A DNA stretch of 64,000 nucleotides from Cupriavidus pauculus (GTDB lineage Bacteria > Pseudomonadota > Gammaproteobacteria > Burkholderiales > Burkholderiaceae): NCBI RefSeq assembly GCF_022179805.1, contig NZ_BPUO01000003.1, forward strand, positions 248,001-312,000. Reading direction: 5' to 3'. Shown one piece after another: positions 25,318-33,471 of the stretch. The notes beneath the pieces were generated by a model that had not been told where the DNA came from, did not search any database, and saw only the letters and a list, made by a program, of their open reading frames with translations. The translations under genes were made by a program, and so were the position numbers. Positions within the stretch are counted from its first letter, which is position 1. The number at the start of each line of letters is the position of its first letter.

Positions 25318-27024
25318 TCACTTTGCTTGGGTGTCGGTGACCGTGCCTGCCTCGGTGCGCAGCATCTGGACGATGCGGTCACGCAGCAGAACCTTGCTGA
25401 GCTTTCCCGATGCCGTCAGCGGGAACTCGGGGATGACCTCCAGCCGCTCGGGCCACTTGAACTTGGCCAGGCCGGCTTGCTCCAGGTACTGCGTGAGCTC
25501 AGGCAGGGTCAGGCTCGCGGCCGTTGCCACCGGCTTGAGCAGCACGAACGCACAGACGCGTTCGCCGTAGACCTTGTCGGGCATGCCGACCACCGCCGAT
25601 GCCAGGATCGCGGGATGCTGGTTGATGACGTTCTCCAGCTCTTCGGCATTGATCTTTTCGCCGCCACGATCCACCACGTCCTTGATGCGGCCACGGAAGA
25701 AGAAGTAGCGCTTGCCGTCGACGACCTGCGCGGACATCAGGTCGCCGGATCGATAGAAGCCGTCGGCAGTGAAGCGGGTAACGTCTTCCTTCTCGGACTT
25801 GTAGTAGCCACGGATCGTGTACGGCCCACGGAACAACGCTTCGCCCATCTCGCCATCGGCCACGGGGTCTTCGGTGCCGGGATGCACGATGCGCACTTCG
25901 TCGGCATCGGACACGGGATAGCCAATCGATTGCTCGCGGATCTCCGCCGGGTCTTCCGGGCGCGTGAACATAATGACGCCCTCGGTCATGCCGAAGATGT
26001 GGTGGGTCGGCGAGCCCGTCAGACGCGTCAGGTTGACGGCATTCTTGGGCGCGATGAAATTGCGCCGTGCCTTGACCGCCGGGGTGCTGCGCAACAACAC
26101 CGGCGCGATGCGGTTCAGGATCGGGCCGGCCACGCCGAACCAGGTCGGCTCGTGGTCGCGCACGATTGCCTGCAGCGTGTCCTCGCCGATATCCGGGGCC
26201 ACCGTCACCTTGGCACCGCTCAACAGGAACGGCCCGAAGAAGCAGCCCATGTTGAGGTTGTGCATGTACGGCGTCGGGAAGAACAGCACGTCGTCGGAGG
26301 AATACCCGTTGCACGCGGCAACCGCGCGCATGTTGTACAGGTACTCGTTCTGAAAACGCGGGATGATCTTCGGCACGCCCGTGGTGCCGCCCGACAACTG
26401 GAACACCGCCGCCTGAAACGGCTCGTGGTTGACTTCGTCCAGCAACTGCCGGGCACGCGCCAGCGGCATGTCGCGGATCAGGTCGGCCAGCAGCACGGCG
26501 CGGCCACGGCGCTCGCCGCGCGCCTGCAGGATGAACTGCAGGCTCGGCACTTCCGCCTGCATCTCCTCGGCAAACGCCACGTCATCGAACTTGGAATCGT
26601 CGCCCTGCACGAAATGCAGGCGTGCCTCGCACAGGTTTCCAAGGTAGCCCACCTCCAGCTTGCGGAACGCCTGCAGCGAACACAGCGGGATGATGCCCGC
26701 CTTCAGGCAGCCGAAGAACGCGAACAGCAGCTCGTTGCTGTTGCCGCACTGGAACACGGCACGGTCGAGCGGGCGCAGGCCCAGCGCCAGCAGCGCGGCC
26801 CCCAGGCGGTCGGTCTGTTCGTCCAGCTCACGATAGGTGAAGTCGCCCTCCGGGCCCACCAGCGCCAGTCGGTCATGGTGGTCGCCGAACGATTGGCGGA
26901 AGGCACCGACGAGCGTTTCGCCGGACAGGTAGCCCTCGCCCACATAGCGGCGAAGGCGATCTTCATCGGGATAGCGCACGCCGTCGAGCAACACGGAAGG
27001 GCGTACGTGGGTGGGTTGCAGCAT
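25318..27024 (-). CDS. Aryl-CoA ligase (2,3-dihydroxybenzoate/salicylate-AMP ligase-like)
   Basis: A 568-residue ANL-superfamily adenylating enzyme. The P-loop-like motif is FQLSGGTTGVPKIIPRF, followed by FGMTEG, FYRSGDL, GRIKDVVDRGGEKINAEEL and the C-terminal catalytic lysine in LTASGKLSK. The overall order and the N-terminal FTYRELDEQTDRLGAALLAL are closest in style to 2,3-dihydroxybenzoate- or salicylate-AMP ligases, so an ortho-substituted aromatic acid is a likely substrate. GAGGTAGAC precedes the ATG. It is second in the operon, ahead of the flavin hydroxylase and thioesterase. Confidence 0.9.
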   Translation of the reverse strand: MLQPTHVRPSVLLDGVRYPDEDRLRRYVGEGYLSGETLVGAFRQSFGDHHDRLALVGPEGDFTYRELDEQTDRLGAALLALGLRPLDRAVFQCGNSNELLFAFFGCLKAGIIPLCSLQAFRKLEVGYLGNLCEARLHFVQGDDSKFDDVAFAEEMQAEVPSLQFILQARGERRGRAVLLADLIRDMPLARARQLLDEVNHEPFQAAVFQLSGGTTGVPKIIPRFQNEYLYNMRAVAACNGYSSDDVLFFPTPYMHNLNMGCFFGPFLLSGAKVTVAPDIGEDTLQAIVRDHEPTWFGVAGPILNRIAPVLLRSTPAVKARRNFIAPKNAVNLTRLTGSPTHHIFGMTEGVIMFTRPEDPAEIREQSIGYPVSDADEVRIVHPGTEDPVADGEMGEALFRGPYTIRGYYKSEKEDVTRFTADGFYRSGDLMSAQVVDGKRYFFFRGRIKDVVDRGGEKINAEELENVINQHPAILASAVVGMPDKVYGERVCAFVLLKPVATAASLTLPELTQYLEQAGLAKFKWPERLEVIPEFPLTASGKLSKVLLRDRIVQMLRTEAGTVTDTQAK

Positions 27025-27067
27025 CTTTGTCTACCTCTTTATTGGTATGGATGGCCGGCGCTGCCGC

Positions 27068-28321
27068 TCAGACCATCGATTCACGCAGCCATTCGACGAT
27101 ATGACGGCCCGCAATGCGCTGTCCAGGCTCCTCATCGCGGCTCAGCGCCATCCCGTGATGGTTGCCGCGCACGCGAATGTGCCGCTTCTGCTGCGCCGGG
27201 ATCTGGTCGTAGATGGCCCGGATATCCTGCGGGAACGTGCATTGATCGCCGGTGTATTCGAGCAGCAGCGTGGGCTGGTGCAACGCGCCGAGCGTCTTGT
27301 CCAGTGCAGCGTTCGATGACAAGCCCGACCACGTGGAGAGCCAGGATTCCGGTGTGACGACGCGCCCGAATCCCACGCTGCCCCAGTTGGACACAAACGG
27401 GTCCTTGCCCCACAGCGAACCCGTCTTGCGGTCGGACGGGTCCAGCGAGATGTCCCAGGAGCGCAGGTCGGCGTCGGTACGCCAGACCTCGAAGATCGGC
27501 GCATGGGCCGCCAGCCGGCGGTCGGCATCGGTGGCCGAACCGGCCTTCAACTGCTGCCGCGCTTCGTGCTTGGCGCGCAGCATGGCGCGTGCCCGGGCGT
27601 CGATGCGCGCAACGCGCTCGGTCTGCGCGGCGCGGTATCGTTCGATGAACTCGGGCGCATAGTGTCCCTTGCCGGTTTCCGCGTCGAAGCCGTTGGCCTT
27701 CGAGAACGGATCGAGCGCCTGGTCAGTCTGCATGGGGTCGTCTTCATCCGTGACGGACGGGTCGATGCCGCTCATCAGGAGCTTGCCCTGCCCGGGGTGG
27801 GGCGAAACCAGGATGAACGCGTCGACTTCCGGCATGTGCAGCTCGCCCAGGTTGGTCGGACGGCCGCCCGGCGTACGGGCAACGCGCATTTCGCGCGGCG
27901 TCAGCGACTGCTGGTTGTAGAACATGTACAGGCCCGCGCCGCCCGAGTTGCCGAGCAGCACGATCTTTTCATAGCCGAGATCGCGCAGATGCGTCATGCC
28001 CGCCGCGACATCGAACAGCGCCAGTTCGTGCTCCAGGCGCAGGTCATTGCCGATCGAGCGCGGGCCCTGCACCCAGCAGGCACATCCGGCATCGAGCACG
28101 AAGGGCACCAGGTAGTGGGTGATCGCCATCTCGCGCGGATGCATCAGCGATACGACCGTCTTCTCCTTGCCGGTGACGCTGAACAGGAAGCCGAGCGTGC
28201 GCTGTCCATCGGCCGTGCCCAAGGCATAGGGCACCATCTGATACGGGCGATCCATCAGGCGGGCATCCCATGAGGCGCCTCGCATCCCTGCCGTTACTTG
28301 CGGCTTCTCTTGTTCAGTCAC
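27068..28321 (-). CDS. Alpha/beta hydrolase, large
   Basis: A 417-residue alpha/beta-hydrolase-like protein. The nucleophile elbow is GNSGGAGL near residue 145, a Ser within GxSxG-like context, and a histidine is present in the late HHGMAL segment. The long middle insertion around residues 190-300 is unusual. It uses a GTG start at 28321 with GGAGACAGC upstream. It is the first gene of the operon, and its promoter carries the TTATTTGA palindrome. It may hydrolyse an ester precursor, a formyl amide or a ring-fission product, which cannot be decided from the sequence. Confidence 0.75.
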   Translation of the reverse strand: MTEQEKPQVTAGMRGASWDARLMDRPYQMVPYALGTADGQRTLGFLFSVTGKEKTVVSLMHPREMAITHYLVPFVLDAGCACWVQGPRSIGNDLRLEHELALFDVAAGMTHLRDLGYEKIVLLGNSGGAGLYMFYNQQSLTPREMRVARTPGGRPTNLGELHMPEVDAFILVSPHPGQGKLLMSGIDPSVTDEDDPMQTDQALDPFSKANGFDAETGKGHYAPEFIERYRAAQTERVARIDARARAMLRAKHEARQQLKAGSATDADRRLAAHAPIFEVWRTDADLRSWDISLDPSDRKTGSLWGKDPFVSNWGSVGFGRVVTPESWLSTWSGLSSNAALDKTLGALHQPTLLLEYTGDQCTFPQDIRAIYDQIPAQQKRHIRVRGNHHGMALSRDEEPGQRIAGRHIVEWLRESMV

Positions 28322-28353
28322 GCTGTCTCCTTCGTAAATGCGACCGTCTCAAT

Positions 28354-28386
28354 AATCTAGTATTTATTTGATATGCTGTCAAATAA
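28354..28386 (-). promoter_or_regulatory. Operon promoter overlapped by TTATTTGA operator
   Basis: Reading leftward, TTGACA (28382-28377), a 17-nt spacer and TAGATT (28359-28354) form a good sigma-70 promoter. The palindrome TTATTTGA-N7-TCAAATAA (28364-28386) covers the -35 and half of the spacer. Bound repressor would block this promoter directly. Confidence 0.78.
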
Positions 28387-28419
28387 TTCCGGAAGGTTGT
28401 CGGGTGGGGCGACATCGGG

Positions 28420-28450
28420 AAAAAAAGGTGTGCCACGGACGCGGCACACC
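28420..28450 (-). terminator. Rho-independent terminator of porin gene
   Basis: GGTGTGCC (28427-28434) pairs with GGCACACC (28443-28450). On the minus strand the stem is followed by a run of seven T (28426-28420). It ends the porin transcript just before the operon promoter. Confidence 0.85.
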
Positions 28451-28490
28451 CGCAAGACGCGACCCAGCCGGCGCGTCCAGTCGACAACGA

Positions 28491-29549
28491 TCAGAAGTTG
28501 TGCCGCAGGCCGATGACGGCGCCGAACTGATTGGCGCCGGCGATCACGGAGCCGTCATACCCGTTGGCACTCAGCGCCGAACCACCCTTGTTCAAGGTGT
28601 ACGAGGCCGACAGGTAGGCGTCGGTGCGTTTCGAGAACCGGTAGTCGGCGGACATCACCAGCGACATCGGATCCTTTGCCGATGTACGGTCGTTGGTCTT
28701 GTACACCGCGCCGGTCAGCGCAAAGGCCTGGCTGAAGTTGTAGGTGGCACCGGTCCAGAACAGGTCCGTCCGGGACATCGACGCCAGGATCTGACTGACC
28801 AGCCGCCGATAGCCAAAGTAGGCCGATACCGGGCCGAAGTCTGCCGCGGCCGAAGCAACGTAGCGGCGCTCGGTCCGCGCGGCCGTGGCGGCGGACGTGC
28901 CATTGAGCTGGTCGAACACACCGGCCACGCGGAACTTGCCCATGTCGTAGGAAAATCCCGCACTCATTTCGCGGCCCACCCGGCTGTTGCCCGGCACTTC
29001 ACTGCCATTGGCAATCGTCGAGTCCACGCCAAAGCTGTAGAGCGCCGCAGCGGTCAGGCCGCCGAACTTGCCGGTGTACTTCACGGCGTTATCGGTGCGT
29101 CCCGCCAGCCACGTGTCATGCGAGTACGACGAATACTTGGGCGCGAAGAACATCGGGTCGAAGCCGATGATCAGGTCGAACGTGAGGTTGTGATGGCGCC
29201 CCATCGTGACCTGGCCGTATGGCGTGTCCAGGCCGACGTAGGCACGGCGCCCGAACAGACGCCCGCCCTGCGCGGCCATGCCGGAATCGAGCACCATGCC
29301 CCCTTCCAGCAGGAACACGCCTTTCAGCCCGCCGCCCAGGTCTTCCACGCCTCGCAAGCCCCAGCGGCTGCCAGCGATGTTGCCCGACGTCATGCGCACC
29401 AGGCTGGACGGCTGCTTGGCGGCATTCGGTACATGGTTTAGGTATTCGATCCCCGCATCCGCCACGCCGTACAGCGTGACGGACGACTGGGCGTGCGCGG
29501 TCGCGCCGGTGGCTAACAGCGCACCGGCGATGGCCAGGCTTCGTTTCAT
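28491..29549 (-). CDS. Gram-negative porin
   Basis: A 352-residue trimeric porin with signal peptide (LLATGATAHAQ), then SSVTLYGVADAGIEYLNHV, SRWGLRGVEDLGGGLKGVF, LFGRRAYVGL and terminal LRHNF. It is shorter than the other two porins of the window and differs in the loops. GGAGGAGCA precedes the ATG. The promoter carries the third copy of the TTATTTGA palindrome, which ties it to the aryl-CoA operon; it would let the same substrate cross the outer membrane. Confidence 0.94.
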   Translation of the reverse strand: MKRSLAIAGALLATGATAHAQSSVTLYGVADAGIEYLNHVPNAAKQPSSLVRMTSGNIAGSRWGLRGVEDLGGGLKGVFLLEGGMVLDSGMAAQGGRLFGRRAYVGLDTPYGQVTMGRHHNLTFDLIIGFDPMFFAPKYSSYSHDTWLAGRTDNAVKYTGKFGGLTAAALYSFGVDSTIANGSEVPGNSRVGREMSAGFSYDMGKFRVAGVFDQLNGTSAATAARTERRYVASAAADFGPVSAYFGYRRLVSQILASMSRTDLFWTGATYNFSQAFALTGAVYKTNDRTSAKDPMSLVMSADYRFSKRTDAYLSASYTLNKGGSALSANGYDGSVIAGANQFGAVIGLRHNF

Positions 29550-29667
29550 TGCTCCTCCGTTATGTGTCTTCGATCGCGGCCTGAAACAGCCTGCGATGTG
29601 CTGTCCTTGCGCGGCGGGCATGGGGGCATGCGCTACGGCACCACGTAAATTGACATCCACACAATTA

Positions 29668-29700
29668 AAGGTACGGAGTTTTTGACACCCAGTCAAATAA
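29668..29700 (-). promoter_or_regulatory. Porin promoter overlapped by TTATTTGA-type operator
   Basis: Leftward TTGACT (29696-29691), 17-nt spacer, TACCTT (29673-29668). The operator half TCAAATAA (29693-29700) is intact, and the opposite half reads GTTTTTGA (29678-29685) with the same 7-nt spacer. The layout is the same as at 28354-28386. Confidence 0.7.
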
Positions 29701-29764
29701 TGGTTTTCCCCAGCTTTGCGGAGATGGCGCCGAGCGGCCTGTCCCGCCCGGGCCCCGCCAATGC

Positions 29765-29815
29765 AAAAAGGTTGGGAAGCCACCCGGTTTCGAGCCGGGG
29801 GCTTTCCCAACCTTT
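29765..29815 (-). terminator. Long hairpin terminator between fragment region and porin
   Basis: AAAGGTTGGGAAGCC (29767-29781) pairs, with one bulged base, with the stretch 29800-29815. An inner CCCGG/CCGGG stem extends it. On the minus strand it is followed by TTTTTG, so it likely terminates leftward transcription of the permease fragment. Confidence 0.75.
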
Positions 29816-29864
29816 AGCGAACTGGCGGATGCGGAGCGTCGCTCCGCTCAGACCGTGTGCAGCG

Positions 29865-30530
29865 TTACGCCCGACCCTTCCACGGCACCAGCTTGCGTTC
29901 AAGCCAGCGCATGGCCACATCGAACCCCAGCGCCATGGCGCCGATGACGAGGATGCCCATGATGACGACGTCGGTCACCATGAACTTCGACGCGCTCAGG
30001 ACCATGAAGCCAAGCCCCGCGGTTGCCGCGACCATTTCGGCGGCCACCAGCGTGGTCCAGCCGAATCCGATGGCGATCCGCATGCCGGTGAGAATGTCCG
30101 GCAGCGCGGCGGGCGCAATCACATGCCACAGCACCTGCGAGCGCGTTGCGCCCATCGAGTATGCGGCGTGGATCTGCTCGATCGCTACCGAGCGCACCCC
30201 GGCACGCGCGCTCAACGCCAGCGGCGCGAACATCGCCAGGTAGATCAGCACCACCTTCGAGCCTTCGCCAATGCCCAGCCAGATGACCACCAGCGGCAGG
30301 TAGGCCAGCGGCGGCAGCGGACGGTAGAACTCCACCAGCGGATCGAGCAGCCCGCGTGCCACGCGGTTCACGCCCATCAGCACGCCGGCGGGCACCGCCG
30401 TGAGCACGGCCAGCACAAAGGCGCCGAAGACGCGCATCGCGCTCCATCCCACATGTGTCAGCAGCGTGGCGTCGGCAAAGCCTTCCGTCAGCACCTCGAT
30501 GAACTGGACCCAGACGGCCTGCGGCGCGCC
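29865..30530 (-). pseudogene. 5'-truncated ABC transporter permease (SsuC/TauC type)
   Basis: The leftward frame encodes the C-terminal part of a taurine/sulfonate/nitrate-type permease: LDPLVEFYRPLPPLAYLPLV, the EAA loop around AAYSMGATRSQVLWHVIAPAALPDILTGM (read in parts), and TLVAAEMVAATAGLGFMV. The first membrane segment and start are missing. Upstream of about 30530 the frame runs into unrelated sequence (fragments of EamA and MocR genes on the other strand). No ATPase or binding-protein partner is nearby. About 220 codons of a gene normally near 270 remain, so it is probably non-functional. Confidence 0.78.
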
Positions 30531-30541
30531 ACCTGCAGCGA

Positions 30542-30625
30542 CGCTACCCCGCCTACAACCCCATACAGTTCGTTGTGTGGTCCAGCCTCGCACCGGTACT
30601 GCCGTTCCTGCTGCTGACGTGGTGG
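30542..30625 (+). pseudogene. EamA exporter fragment, internal part
   Basis: Twenty-eight codons read YPAYNPIQFVVWSSLAPVLP and FLLLTWW, matching the segment before the last membrane helices of EamA-type amino-acid metabolite exporters. The gene start is missing. The reading breaks at about 30620, where a MocR-type fragment begins; the remainder of EamA resumes at 31119 in another frame. Confidence 0.68.
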
Positions 30626-31110
30626 ACCTGCTCAACGCCCTGCTGGACGGCGCGCAACTGCCCACCGAGCCGATGCCCTCGTCACGTGAACTCAGCAAGC
30701 TGCTGAAGGTTTCACGCAACACCGTGGTGCTGGTGTACGAGCAACTGGTGCAGGACGGTTTCCTGACGCCCGCCAGCCGGCGCGGCTACTTCGTCAACGA
30801 AGCCTTCGTGCGCCAGCAATTGCGCATACGCATCAAGCCTGTGCCTGATTCCCTGTTCGAGGGCGCGGCGGTGTCCCTTGACTGGGGCAAGCGACTGCAC
30901 CTGCGCCCGTCTGCACAGCAGGTCATCGTCAAGCCGCAGAACTGGCGCGAGTTCCGCTACCCGTTCATCTACGGACAGGTGGAGTACGACGAAACGACGG
31001 CCGCGCGCTGGCGCAACTGCAACCGGCTTGCCACGCTGCGCGCCCACATGTCGCGATGGGTCGACGACCAGGTCACGCTCGACGACCCCCTGCTCGTCGA
31101 GCAGATCACG
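30616..31110 (+). pseudogene. MocR/GntR-type regulator fragment
   Basis: The frame gives a GntR winged helix (PMPSSRELSKLLKVSRNTVV, LVYEQLVQDGFLTPASRRGY) and the beginning of the aminotransferase-like domain (WREFRYPFIYGQVEYDE, then DDPLLVEQI) of MocR-type PLP regulators. Both ends are missing: the start is fused to EamA sequence and the catalytic lysine region is absent. It splits the EamA gene in two, so it looks like an insertion of a gene piece by illegitimate recombination. Confidence 0.7.
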
Positions 31111-31118
31111 ATGGCGCC

Positions 31119-31400
31119 CCCGCCCAGCAGCGATGGGTCGATGCTTCGCTGGCCGCGTGGTCCGGCGCCGCATATCTTGGCTGGTTTGCCACCGTCATGG
31201 CATACGGCCTATGGACCAGCCTGCTCAAGCGCCACCCTGCCAATCAGGTGGCACCGTTCGGGCTGCTGGTGCCGGTCGTGGGCCTGCTGGCCGGCGCAGC
31301 CATCCTGAAGGAATCGCTCTCCACATGGCAGTCCATCGGCATTGCATGGATCGCCGCCGCGCTGCTCTTCATCCTCGTGGTATCGCGCAGGCAGGCTTGA
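31119..31400 (+). pseudogene. EamA exporter fragment, C-terminal part
   Basis: Codons from about 31119 read VDASLAAWSGAAYLGWFATV, MAYGLWTSLLKRHPANQVAP and FGLLVPVVGLLAGAAILKES, ending at a stop at 31400. This is the C-terminal DMT-type half of EamA. It continues the fragment at 30542-30625 but in another frame, with the MocR piece in between. Confidence 0.72.
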
Positions 31401-31412
31401 CGTGTCACTGCC

Positions 31413-32186
31413 TCAGGAACCGCCAAACCAGTTGTACCCCTGGTCCACCCAATAGCCGCCCGGGAAGGTGTTGGTCACGAACAGCTCCATGATGTGCTTG
31501 GGGTTCTTGTAGCCGAGCTTGGTCGGCATCCGCAGCTTCATCGGAAAGCCGTATTTGGGCGGCAGGCGTTCGCCGTCGTACGTGAACGTCAGCAAGGTCT
31601 GCGGGTGCAGCGCCGTGGCAATGTCGATGCTCTCGTAGTAGTCGTCGGCACACCGGAACCCCACATACTTTGCCGTGGTGTCCGCGCCGATGCGCTGCAG
31701 GAAGCCGGCAAACGGCGTGCCGCCCCAGCGTCCGATCGCACTCCAGCCTTCCACGCAGATATGCCGCGTGATCTGCTCGGCCTTGGGCAAGGCATACAGC
31801 TCGTCGAGGGACCAGCTTTTCTTGTTGCCAACCAGCCCGCCAACCTGGAGCCGGAAGTCGTCGCCGTTCACCACGGTGACTTCCTCGATCCCATAGAACG
31901 CATTGAACGGGAACTGGCGCGTGATGTCGGCTTCGGCATAGGTCGGCGCGAGGCGGTTCGGGTCGAACAGCCATGCCTGCACGCGATCGTTCATGCGCGA
32001 CACGCGCGAGAGGAACGTCTCGACCGACGCGTCGTCGGTCAGGCTGCAGCCGGTGAGCATGGTCAGGCCGCCAAGCGTGAGGATGCGCTTGCCGAACAGG
32101 CGCCGTGACGGTAATTCGAGTTCACGGCGCACATCGATCGCCACCGACTTGAGGTCGACAGTGGGTCTGGAAGATTTGGGATTCAC
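31413..32186 (-). CDS. Molybdopterin-dependent oxidoreductase (MsrP/YedY-like, SUOX fold)
   Basis: A 257-residue molybdoprotein. The N-terminus has SRRLFGKRILTLGGLTMLTGC, read in two parts as a Tat-like twin-arginine segment (SRRLFGK) and a lipobox (LTGC, Cys47). The SUOX core has VGGLVGNKKSWSLDELYALP, the molybdenum cysteine in HICVEGWSAIGRWGG (Cys144) and TNTFPGGYWVDQGYNWFGG. It should carry molybdopterin and reduce or oxidise a small substrate in the periplasm. Start is GTG at 32186 with GGAG upstream. The next gene on the same strand encodes a cytochrome b, its likely membrane electron partner. Confidence 0.88.
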   Translation of the reverse strand: MNPKSSRPTVDLKSVAIDVRRELELPSRRLFGKRILTLGGLTMLTGCSLTDDASVETFLSRVSRMNDRVQAWLFDPNRLAPTYAEADITRQFPFNAFYGIEEVTVVNGDDFRLQVGGLVGNKKSWSLDELYALPKAEQITRHICVEGWSAIGRWGGTPFAGFLQRIGADTTAKYVGFRCADDYYESIDIATALHPQTLLTFTYDGERLPPKYGFPMKLRMPTKLGYKNPKHIMELFVTNTFPGGYWVDQGYNWFGGS

Positions 32187-32206
32187 GACGGATGCTCCAG
32201 GTTGTT

Positions 32207-32833
32207 TCAGCGTCCGCGGATCATCGTCAGCAGACTACGCGGCACCAGCGCCACCATCACCACATGCAGCACGATAAAGGCGGCGAGCAAGGCCATGGCG
32301 CAGAAATGGACCACGCGGGCGAAGTCATAGCCTCCCATCATGTCGCGCAGCAACGGAAACTGCACGGGCTTCCAGATGGCAATGCCGGACAGCACCAGCA
32401 CGAGCAGCACCGCCATCACCCCCAAGTAGGCGAGCTTCTGCACCGCGTTGTAGTGGCTGAGGTCCGCATGCGACAGGCGTCCGCGCAAGGCGGCGACCAG
32501 ATCGTCCAGCACCGCGCGCGGCCCCAGCGGAAAGAACTTACGTGCCAGGCGACCCGTGACGAGATTCATCGCCAGGTAGAAGATGCCGTTGAAGAACAGC
32601 AGCCACATGGCCGCGAAGTGCCATTGCAGCGCGCCGCCCAGCCATCCGCCCAGCGTGATGTCGCCCGGAAAGCGGAACGGCGGAAACACCGGCGATGCGT
32701 TATAGATGCGCCAGCCGGACAGCATCATCACCAGGGCCGCCAGTGCGTTGAGCCAGTGCGAGATGCGCACCCAGCCAGGCTGGATCTTGCGTGGGGCGAC
32801 GCGGGCGTCCGCAGCGTCATATGAGTGAGCCAT
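32207..32833 (-). CDS. Cytochrome b561/Ni-Fe hydrogenase cytochrome b-type membrane subunit
   Basis: A 208-residue membrane protein with about four hydrophobic segments and histidines in ISHWLNALAALVMMLSGWRI, LQWHFAAMWLLFFNG, RVVHFCAMALL and IVLHVVMVAL, fit to hold two b hemes. GGAGCGCGAC precedes the ATG. It lies 20 bp ahead of the molybdoprotein gene and should pass electrons between the quinone pool and that enzyme. A strong hairpin sits between it and the MXKDX gene upstream. Confidence 0.88.
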   Translation of the reverse strand: MAHSYDAADARVAPRKIQPGWVRISHWLNALAALVMMLSGWRIYNASPVFPPFRFPGDITLGGWLGGALQWHFAAMWLLFFNGIFYLAMNLVTGRLARKFFPLGPRAVLDDLVAALRGRLSHADLSHYNAVQKLAYLGVMAVLLVLVLSGIAIWKPVQFPLLRDMMGGYDFARVVHFCAMALLAAFIVLHVVMVALVPRSLLTMIRGR

Positions 32834-32850
32834 GTCGCGCTCCTTCAATA

Positions 32851-32892
32851 GACCAGGCACCGTTGGCGGTCAGGCGCCAACGGTGCCTGGTC
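32851..32892. repeat. Perfect 18-bp-stem hairpin between MXKDX gene and cytochrome b gene
   Basis: GACCAGGCACCGTTGGCG (32851-32868) pairs perfectly with the sequence at 32875-32892 across a 6-nt loop. It lies between the MXKDX stop and the cytochrome b ribosome site on the leftward transcript. No T-run follows, so it is more likely an RNA stability or attenuation element than a full terminator. Confidence 0.8.
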
Positions 32893-32910
32893 GAGGTTGC
32901 TGGTCCAGCC

Positions 32911-33213
32911 TTACTTGCTCATGCCGCCGGACATGGCATCGCCGTCCTTGCCCATCTTGTCGTGAGACTTCGACTTGGCCATCTTGTCCTTGGACATCGC
33001 GTCCTTCGACATATTGTCCTTCGCCATGCCGTCCTTGGACATCGAATCCTTCGACATGTGGTCCTTGGACATCGCATCCTTGGACATGGCGTCCTTCGAC
33101 ATGCTGTCCTTCGACATCGCGTCCTTGGACATCGAACCACCGGTCTGTGCGAATGCGGCGGTACCGCCCATCAGGAACATTGCGGAAACCACGGCGACTA
33201 GGGTTTTGTTCAT
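32911..33213 (-). CDS. Pentapeptide MXKDX repeat protein
   Basis: A 100-residue exported protein. The first 22 residues are a signal peptide (FLMGGTAAFAQ). Residues 28-77 are ten units of M-S/A-K-D-x, rich in lysine and aspartate, then a DKMGKDGDAMSGGMSK tail. The family (MXKDX repeat) is known from Burkholderiales and sits near ECF sigma and NrsF-like genes, as here. It has no cysteine or metal motif and no known activity; a stress-related periplasmic role is inferred. Confidence 0.88.
   Translation of the reverse strand: MNKTLVAVVSAMFLMGGTAAFAQTGGSMSKDAMSKDSMSKDAMSKDAMSKDHMSKDSMSKDGMAKDNMSKDAMSKDKMAKSKSHDKMGKDGDAMSGGMSK
32983..33132 (-). repeat. 15-bp tandem repeat coding for MXKDX units
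   Basis: Ten in-frame 15-bp units of the type ATGTC-AAGGAC-xxx code for the pentapeptide repeats. They vary mainly at the fifth codon. The period is 15 bp without spacers, so it is a protein-coding repeat and not a CRISPR array. Confidence 0.9.
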
Positions 33214-33471
33214 CTCGACTCCTTATTGCTTTGCCTTGAACCGGGAGCGTCCCGGTTGCCGAAACTTCGCGCCGCGCCGTGACCGGCGGGCACCAGATTC
33301 ACACGGGATGTGTGCGTCTGGTGAGAAATTCGCCGCACTGGCCTGGCCGGTTACAGCACCGCGAGAATTTTTTCGGGCGCGTCGACGGCAAAGCGCCTTG
33401 CAACACACACGATCGCAGTCCCAGCGTAGAATTCGCGCAAATCAACGTGGTCGGTGTAACCAACGCGCCCG

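Noticed and set aside
25291..27357. A 688-codon rightward frame antisense to the CoA ligase gene
   Set aside because: It is longer than the ligase frame but has no recognisable domain, while the leftward frame has all ligase motifs.
30400..31308. A continuous rightward open frame of about 300 codons read as one regulator gene
   Set aside because: Only the part from about 30616 to 31110 resembles a MocR regulator; the flanks are antisense to a permease fragment or out of frame with EamA sequence, so it is a mosaic and not one gene.
32983..33132. Regular 15-bp tandem repeats that at first look like a CRISPR or satellite
   Set aside because: The units are contiguous, in frame and code for M-S/A-K-D-x repeats of an exported protein, with no spacers.
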